Shown one piece after another: positions 6,123-10,063 of a DNA stretch of 10,063 nt. The stretch's first letter is position 1. Every line of letters starts with the position of its first letter. The position numbers and the translations under genes are program-made. The notes below the pieces were generated by a model, which ran no database searches, was not told the origin of the DNA, and was given only the letters and a program-made list of their open reading frames with translations. The stretch is from JAVBNJ01 sp031551625 (GTDB taxonomy: Bacteria; Bacteroidota; Bacteroidia; Bacteroidales; UBA932), in NCBI GenBank assembly GCA_031551625.1, contig JAVBNJ010000137.1, positions 1 through 10,063 of the forward strand. The letters run 5' to 3'.

Positions 6123-7265
6123 ATGATGATTATGAAAAAAATCTACTTCTTATTATTTGTAATGCTTGGTATGCATTATAGTTTTGCGGCAAATTGCGTA
6201 TCGGCTACACAAGTCGCTGCTGACTACAAAAACCAAACCGTCACCTTCAAGCTAACTTGGAATGCTTGCAATGGAATTGACCACTTGAATAAAGCTTGGT
6301 GCTTCATCGACTTCCAACCGGTGGATGCCGCTGGTAATGGCGGCACCTGGCAACGCGCCATCATCAGCGAAGCGCCATCTGTAACCAACGGTACTTATTC
6401 TATCGGCAACACAACAGGTTTCTATGTAACCGGTGTCAACGGTCAATCGGCAACTGTCACAGTAAAATTAAGCAATGCCGCCAGTTCATTTAATTGGTGT
6501 GCCTTTGCAACAGATCTTCCAGCGTATGTGATAGCCGATAATGGCACTTATCGTTTGCAGGGTACTGCTCCATTTGTGTTGACCGCAGCTAACGGAGAAA
6601 CGCAAATCGTCCACAGCGAAACATTACCTGCGGCTAATTTACAAATAGAAGCCGTAGCATTGACCGATGCCACCAATGCTCCGAGCATGTTTTGTCCTTA
6701 TACAGGAAGTGACTTATATCGCGATGCAACACATTTGTGCGGACACCGGCCAGGTGGAGCAAAAAATTGGGAAGCGTGGATAAAAGACTCGCGGGATGGA
6801 AAACTCTACCGAATCGTGCAATTATCCAACGGCTTGTGGACAATGGATGATTACTTAAATTACAAAGGACATTCCGCAGCAGTTAGTGAATTGTGTGGTA
6901 GCAACGCCGACCCTAATGGTACAGAATATTGGCGGCATGCATTAGCTTCTACTTATTCCACTCTTTGCCCTTCGGGTTGGCGATTACCCAACCAGACAGA
7001 ATTTGAACTTACAATTAATAGTTGGAATCAATACCTGTCAAAAATTTTTAAAATTACCGGCGAAACATGCTGGACATCGTGGACTTCCTCTATTTGCCAA
7101 TCAGGCTACATTTCTTTTGTTGTTTCCGATTGTTTGGGATATGGGGCTTATGGGCAAAGACTAACTTCAATTACCCCTATCTCATATCTATCCAACCAAA
7201 AGGTTTGTTTGAGCTGTCAGAGTAGTGAATATGTATATAGCGGCTATGCCCGTTGCGTGCGGTAA
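6123..7265 (+). CDS. Secreted cysteine-rich protein with C-terminal FISUMP (Fibrobacter major paralogous) domain
   Basis: The 380-residue product opens with a signal peptide (MKKIYFLLFVMLGMHYSFA). ATGs at 6123, 6126 and 6132 are all possible starts, the last giving the most classical leader. There is no lipobox, so it is probably cleaved by signal peptidase I. Residues 25-180 are a beta-rich, Thr/Asn-rich region of unknown fold. Residues 186-220 (CPYTGSDLYRDATHLC, then GGAKNWEAWIKD) link to the FISUMP-like domain, about 222-380. That domain shows DGKLYRIVQLSNGLWTMDDYLNY, CPSGWRLPNQTEFE and the terminal YARCVR, the family's usual landmarks; FISUMP resembles lectin-like folds. Fourteen cysteines remain after the signal, pointing to an oxidised, disulfide-bonded extracytoplasmic protein. 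No catalytic residues are recognised and the substrate is unknown. The gene stands alone and converges on rpsC. Confidence 0.85.
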   Translation: MMIMKKIYFLLFVMLGMHYSFAANCVSATQVAADYKNQTVTFKLTWNACNGIDHLNKAWCFIDFQPVDAAGNGGTWQRAIISEAPSVTNGTYSIGNTTGFYVTGVNGQSATVTVKLSNAASSFNWCAFATDLPAYVIADNGTYRLQGTAPFVLTAANGETQIVHSETLPAANLQIEAVALTDATNAPSMFCPYTGSDLYRDATHLCGHRPGGAKNWEAWIKDSRDGKLYRIVQLSNGLWTMDDYLNYKGHSAAVSELCGSNADPNGTEYWRHALASTYSTLCPSGWRLPNQTEFELTINSWNQYLSKIFKITGETCWTSWTSSICQSGYISFVVSDCLGYGAYGQRLTSITPISYLSNQKVCLSCQSSEYVYSGYARCVR

Positions 7266-7278
7266 AACGCTTTTTTAC

Positions 7279-7331
7279 ATAGCAAAAAGAAGCCGAAGGT
7301 ATTTTCCGTACCTTCGGCTTCTTTTTGCTAT
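7279..7331. terminator. Bidirectional terminator between the FISUMP gene and rpsC
   Basis: Perfect 23-bp stem (7279-7301 with 7309-7331), core GAAGCCGAAGGTA / TACCTTCGGCTTC, with a 7-base loop TTTTCCG. Each descending arm contains CTTCTTTTTGCTAT, so a U-tract is built in for both directions. It lies 13 bases past the FISUMP stop (+) and 11 bases past the rpsC stop (-), so it closes both transcription units. Confidence 0.93.
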
Positions 7332-7342
7332 AAAAGATCAAA

Positions 7343-8176
7343 TTATTCTGCTTTGCGCTCACGGCGTTCGCCACCGCGGCCACCGCTATTGCGGCGATCT
7401 CCGCCACGGCCACCACGGTCACCGCCACGACGGTCACCACCACCGCGACGTTCTCCACGTTCACCACCGCCACGGCGTTCGCCACGCTCGCTGCCCGCGC
7501 CAGCACCGCCGCTTACAGCAGCACTACCTACGTTGGGCGACAAATCGCGTTTGCCATATACTTCGCCGTTGCAAATCCATACCTTGATACCTAACACGCC
7601 TACTTTCGTATGTGCTTCGGCCAAAGCATAGTCAATATCGGCACGGAATGTCTGAAGCGGCGTCCGGCCTTCTTTCAGCATTTCGCGGCGGGCCATTTCG
7701 GCGCCACCCAAGCGGCCGCTGATAAGCACTTTAATACCTTCGGCGCCTACACGCATGGTCGATGCCATTGCCATGCGGATAGCACGGCGATACGACACGC
7801 GGCCTTCTACCTGACGGGCAATGTTGTTGGCAACAATAGCCGCATCAATTTCAGGGCGTTTTACTTCGTAGATATTGATTTGGATTTCTTTGCTGGTAAT
7901 TTTCTTCAACTCTTCTTTGAGTTTGTCTACTTCCTGGCCACCTTTGCCGATAATGATACCGGGGCGTGCCGTGTGAATAGTAACAGTGATGAGTTTCAGC
8001 GTACGCTCAATCACAATTTTTGACAAGCTGGCCTTAGCCAGGCGAGCATTCAGGTATTGGCGGATTTTCGAATCTTCCAAAATCTTTTCGGCATAATTGG
8101 TGCCGCCATACCAGTTGGAATCCCAACCACGAATGATACCTAAACGATTACTGATAGGGTTTGTTTTTTGTCCCAT
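7343..8176 (-). CDS. rpsC: 30S ribosomal protein S3 with Arg/Gly-rich C-terminal extension
   Basis: S3 forms part of the mRNA entry channel in the head of the 30S subunit. The product has 277 residues. It starts MGQKTNPISNRLGI, as S3 proteins of this phylum do, followed by a type II KH domain with the GxxG loop IIIGKGG (74-80). The C-terminal S3 domain is recognised by RRAIRMAMA (130-138) and GRLGGAEMAR (154-163), and ends near GVLGIKVWICNGEVYG (193-208). Residues 220-277 are an extension of almost only Gly, Arg, Glu and Asp, with an exact tandem ERGERRGGG at 230-247. Many S3 proteins end about 210-240. rplV ends 5 bases upstream, so the two are coupled. Unusually, no rplP follows: a terminator sits just past the stop. 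Confidence 0.98.
   Translation of the reverse strand: MGQKTNPISNRLGIIRGWDSNWYGGTNYAEKILEDSKIRQYLNARLAKASLSKIVIERTLKLITVTIHTARPGIIIGKGGQEVDKLKEELKKITSKEIQINIYEVKRPEIDAAIVANNIARQVEGRVSYRRAIRMAMASTMRVGAEGIKVLISGRLGGAEMARREMLKEGRTPLQTFRADIDYALAEAHTKVGVLGIKVWICNGEVYGKRDLSPNVGSAAVSGGAGAGSERGERRGGGERGERRGGGDRRGGDRGGRGGDRRNSGGRGGERRERKAE
7436..7489 (-). repeat. 27-bp tandem repeat in the S3 tail
   Basis: Two adjacent 27-base units encode the identical nonapeptide ERGERRGGG (S3 residues 230-238 and 239-247). Five of the nine codons differ, all synonymously. The protein repeat is thus exact while the DNA has drifted, which suggests selection on the peptide rather than a recent slippage. The rest of the tail repeats R-G-G-D and R-G-G-E units less regularly. 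Confidence 0.8.
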
Positions 8177-8181
8177 AGTGA

Positions 8182-8616
8182 TTAAGCTTCTGTTACTACT
8201 TGTTCTACTTCTTTTGCTTGTTTCGTACCCAACACAATCGTAACGTGGTTCGAACGTTTACGGATGCGTGCTGCACGGCCTTGCGGCGCGGTACGGATGC
8301 GTTTGAGCGAAGTGCCTTGGCCCACCATGATAGATTTTACTACCACATTACCGGCTTCGAGTTCTTTGCGGTCGGCTTCGTTCTTGCTTTCCCAGTTGGC
8401 AATAGCCGATTTCAACAGTTTTTCCAAACGCACTGAGGCTTCTTTCTTGGTATATTTCAACATATCCAAAGCCCGGTTTACTTCCACGCCACGTACTAAG
8501 TCTGCGACCAGGCGCATTTTGCGGGGCGAGGTAGGAACATCATTCAGCTTGGCAACAGCTGTCTGCTTCCTTATTTCTTTCAGCCTATCGGCCATCTCTT
8601 TTTTTCGTTTTCCCAT
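8182..8616 (-). CDS. rplV: 50S ribosomal protein L22
   Basis: L22 binds 23S rRNA and its long beta-hairpin lines the nascent-peptide exit tunnel. The product has 144 residues. The conserved block VPTSPRKMRLVADLVRG is at 27-43, LLKSAIANWE at 67-76, and the hairpin region GTSLKRIRTAPQGRAARIRKR at 101-121, ending in HVTIVLG. The N-terminus (MGKRKKEMADRLKEIRKQ) is about 18 residues longer than in E. coli, as in Bacteroides-type L22, so the first ATG is kept; Met8 is the alternative. It stands in the standard S10 operon order between rpsS (31 bases upstream) and rpsC (5 bases downstream). Nothing abnormal is seen in the tunnel-facing loop. Confidence 0.97.
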   Translation of the reverse strand: MGKRKKEMADRLKEIRKQTAVAKLNDVPTSPRKMRLVADLVRGVEVNRALDMLKYTKKEASVRLEKLLKSAIANWESKNEADRKELEAGNVVVKSIMVGQGTSLKRIRTAPQGRAARIRKRSNHVTIVLGTKQAKEVEQVVTEA

Positions 8617-8647
8617 TATCTTGGTACTTTATTCATTCAACATTAAA

Positions 8648-8914
8648 TTACCTGTTACCCGAATGGCCTTTGAAGGTACGGGTGGGAGCAAACTCGCCAA
8701 GCTTATGGCCTACCATATTTTCGGTAACGTATACCGGAATAAATTTATTGCCATTGTGCACGGCAAACGTGAGGCCTACAAAGTCAGGCGAAATCATACT
8801 GGCGCGTGACCAGGTTTTGACTACCTCTTTTTTCTTTTTGCCTTCCATCATGTCCAACACCTTTTTTTCGAGGCTGGGTTCGATGTACGGGCCTTTTTTT
8901 ACTGAACGACTCAT
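8648..8914 (-). CDS. rpsS: 30S ribosomal protein S19
   Basis: S19 sits at the top of the 30S head and contacts the central bridge and S13. The product has 88 residues, a normal length. It starts MSRSVKKGPYI and carries the hallmark VKTWSRASMISPDFVGLTFAVHNG, then VYVTENMVGHKLGEFAPTRTF and the basic end KGHSGNR. It lies between rplB (23 bases upstream) and rplV (31 bases downstream), as in the standard S10 operon, and is probably co-transcribed with both. Confidence 0.98.
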   Translation of the reverse strand: MSRSVKKGPYIEPSLEKKVLDMMEGKKKKEVVKTWSRASMISPDFVGLTFAVHNGNKFIPVYVTENMVGHKLGEFAPTRTFKGHSGNR

Positions 8915-8937
8915 AGTGTTTTCCTTATTTTATCCGG

Positions 8938-9762
8938 TTATTTTTTACGTCTTTCGATAATAAACTTCTTCGAAGTCTTTTTCGGGTTACGTGTCTTGTA
9001 GCCCTTAGCAGGAATGCCTTTGCGTGAACGTGGGTGTCCACCGGAAGCACGTCCTTCACCACCACCCATCGGGTGGTCTACAGGGTTCATAACCACACCA
9101 CGGTTGCGCGGGCGGCGGCCAAACCAGCGGCTGCGACCTGCCTTTCCGTATTCTTCCAAGTTGTGGTCGGGGTTCGACACAGTACCTACCGTAGCACGGC
9201 ATGTTACCAACACCATGCGTGTTTCGCCCGAAGGCAATTTCAACACGGCGTGGCTGCCTTCACGGGCAGTCAGCTGTGCATAAGCACCAGCACTGCGAGC
9301 CATGGCGGCACCTTGTCCCGGATGTAGTTCAATGTTGTGAATCAATGTTCCCAAAGGAACTTCAGAGAGGAACAATGTGTTTCCTACTTCGGGTGCCACA
9401 CCGGCGCCCGATTGGATTTTTTGTCCTACCTTCAGTCCGTGGGGAGCCACAATGTAGCGTTTTTCACCATCGGCATATACTACCAATGCGATGCGCGCAC
9501 TGCGGTTCGGGTCATACTCAATGGTTTTTACCGTAGCGGCCACTTTGTCTTTATTACGCATAAAGTCAATTACACGGTACATTTGCTTGTGTCCGCCGCC
9601 AATATAGCGCATGGTCATTTTCCCTTGGGCATTGCGGCCACCGCTTTTGCGTTTCGGTTCGAGCAATGATTTTTCGGGGGTATTACAAGTAATATCGTCG
9701 AATGCGCTGATAATCTTGTGTCGGGTACCGGGCGTTACCGGTTTGAATTTACGTACTGCCAT
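8938..9762 (-). CDS. rplB: 50S ribosomal protein L2
   Basis: L2 is a primary 23S rRNA-binding protein needed for subunit association and peptidyl transferase activity. The product has 274 residues, the usual size. Landmarks are MAVRKFKPVTPGTRH at the start, GGRNAQGKMTMRYIGGGHKQ at 41-60, the OB-like and SH3-like central domains, and NPVDHPMGGGEGR at 226-238. That last block contains H230, the counterpart of the conserved histidine near the peptidyl transferase centre. The C-terminus is the usual basic tail (KTSKKFIIERRKK). It starts 5 bases after the rplW stop, so the pair is likely translationally coupled, and leads into rpsS. Confidence 0.98.
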   Translation of the reverse strand: MAVRKFKPVTPGTRHKIISAFDDITCNTPEKSLLEPKRKSGGRNAQGKMTMRYIGGGHKQMYRVIDFMRNKDKVAATVKTIEYDPNRSARIALVVYADGEKRYIVAPHGLKVGQKIQSGAGVAPEVGNTLFLSEVPLGTLIHNIELHPGQGAAMARSAGAYAQLTAREGSHAVLKLPSGETRMVLVTCRATVGTVSNPDHNLEEYGKAGRSRWFGRRPRNRGVVMNPVDHPMGGGEGRASGGHPRSRKGIPAKGYKTRNPKKTSKKFIIERRKK

Positions 9763-9767
9763 AGCGC

Positions 9768-10058
9768 TTAAATATTTGCGTAAAAGTCAATTTTATCTTC
9801 TCCGGCGAGCGTAACAATCGCTTTTTTGTAGTGATTGGCACGGCCTGTCAATATACCGGCTTTCGTGAAGCGGCTTTTGCGTTTACCATGGTAGTTAACG
9901 GTGTTCACATCGGTTACCGTAACCCCGTACATGTCCTCAACCGCTTTTTTAATTTCCAATTTATTGGCGTGGCGGTCAACTACGAAACCGTAACGATTCA
10001 ACTTTTCGCCCTGAATCGTCATTTTTTCGGTTACTAACGGCTTGATTATGATTTCCAT
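9768..10058 (-). CDS. rplW: 50S ribosomal protein L23
   Basis: L23 lies at the exit of the peptide tunnel and is the docking site for trigger factor and the signal recognition particle. The product has 96 complete residues. It begins MEIIIKPLVTEKMT, followed by YGFVVDRHANKLEIKKAVEDMYGV and the rRNA-binding extended loop around VNTVNYHGKRKSRFTKAG (52-68). The ATG has only five window bases before it, so the upstream gene (expected to be rplD) cannot be seen. Gene order into rplB is standard for the S10 operon, whose promoter must lie beyond the right edge. Confidence 0.97.
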   Translation of the reverse strand: MEIIIKPLVTEKMTIQGEKLNRYGFVVDRHANKLEIKKAVEDMYGVTVTDVNTVNYHGKRKSRFTKAGILTGRANHYKKAIVTLAGEDKIDFYANI

Positions 10059-10063
10059 TGTAA

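Noticed and set aside
7353..7631. Arg/Pro/Ser-rich plus-strand frame opposite the S3 tail
   Set aside because: It is the complement of the Gly/Arg codons of the S3 tail; the low-complexity product has no start signal or homology of its own.

Overview
The window reads as a chromosomal segment from a member of the Bacteroidota. Four things point there: a type III glutamine synthetase; an independent phosphoglycerate mutase whose motifs match Bacteroides-type enzymes as I remember them; starts without visible Shine-Dalgarno sequences in A/T-rich leaders; and TAnnTTTG-type -7 promoter boxes. A secreted protein with a 'Fibrobacter major paralogous' (FISUMP) C-terminus fits the same phylum. I cannot name a genus.

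Layout. Positions 1-798 (+) hold the C-terminal half of gpmI, open at the left edge. It converges on a complete type III glutamine synthetase (900-3092, -), with a hairpin terminator between them. The AT-rich divergent region 3093-3406 carries one promoter toward glutamine synthetase and one toward a 708-residue exported protein (3407-5533, +). That protein has three W/Y repeats, an aromatic-glycine-rich section and an Asn/Arg/Gln-rich tail, and ends at a textbook terminator. A gene-free stretch of about 520 bases (5605-6122) follows. It contains a candidate promoter and several nested inverted repeats, one with a mutually exclusive alternative pairing. It leads into a cysteine-rich secreted FISUMP protein (6123-7265, +).

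The right third, on the minus strand, is the middle of the S10 ribosomal protein operon, read right to left: rplW, rplB, rpsS, rplV, rpsC. In nearly all bacteria rpsC is followed by rplP, rpmC and rpsQ. Here it is the last gene: 12 bases past its stop lies a perfect 23-bp bidirectional terminator shared with the convergent FISUMP gene. The terminal gene, rpsC, also carries a long Arg/Gly-rich C-terminal tail with an exact 9-residue tandem repeat.

The housekeeping genes are ordinary in function (glycolysis, ammonia assimilation, translation). The points worth a second look are the broken S10 operon with its RGG-tailed S3, the structured non-coding interval 5685-6122, and the two exported proteins of unproven function. 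I see no mobile element, CRISPR array, tRNA or rRNA.
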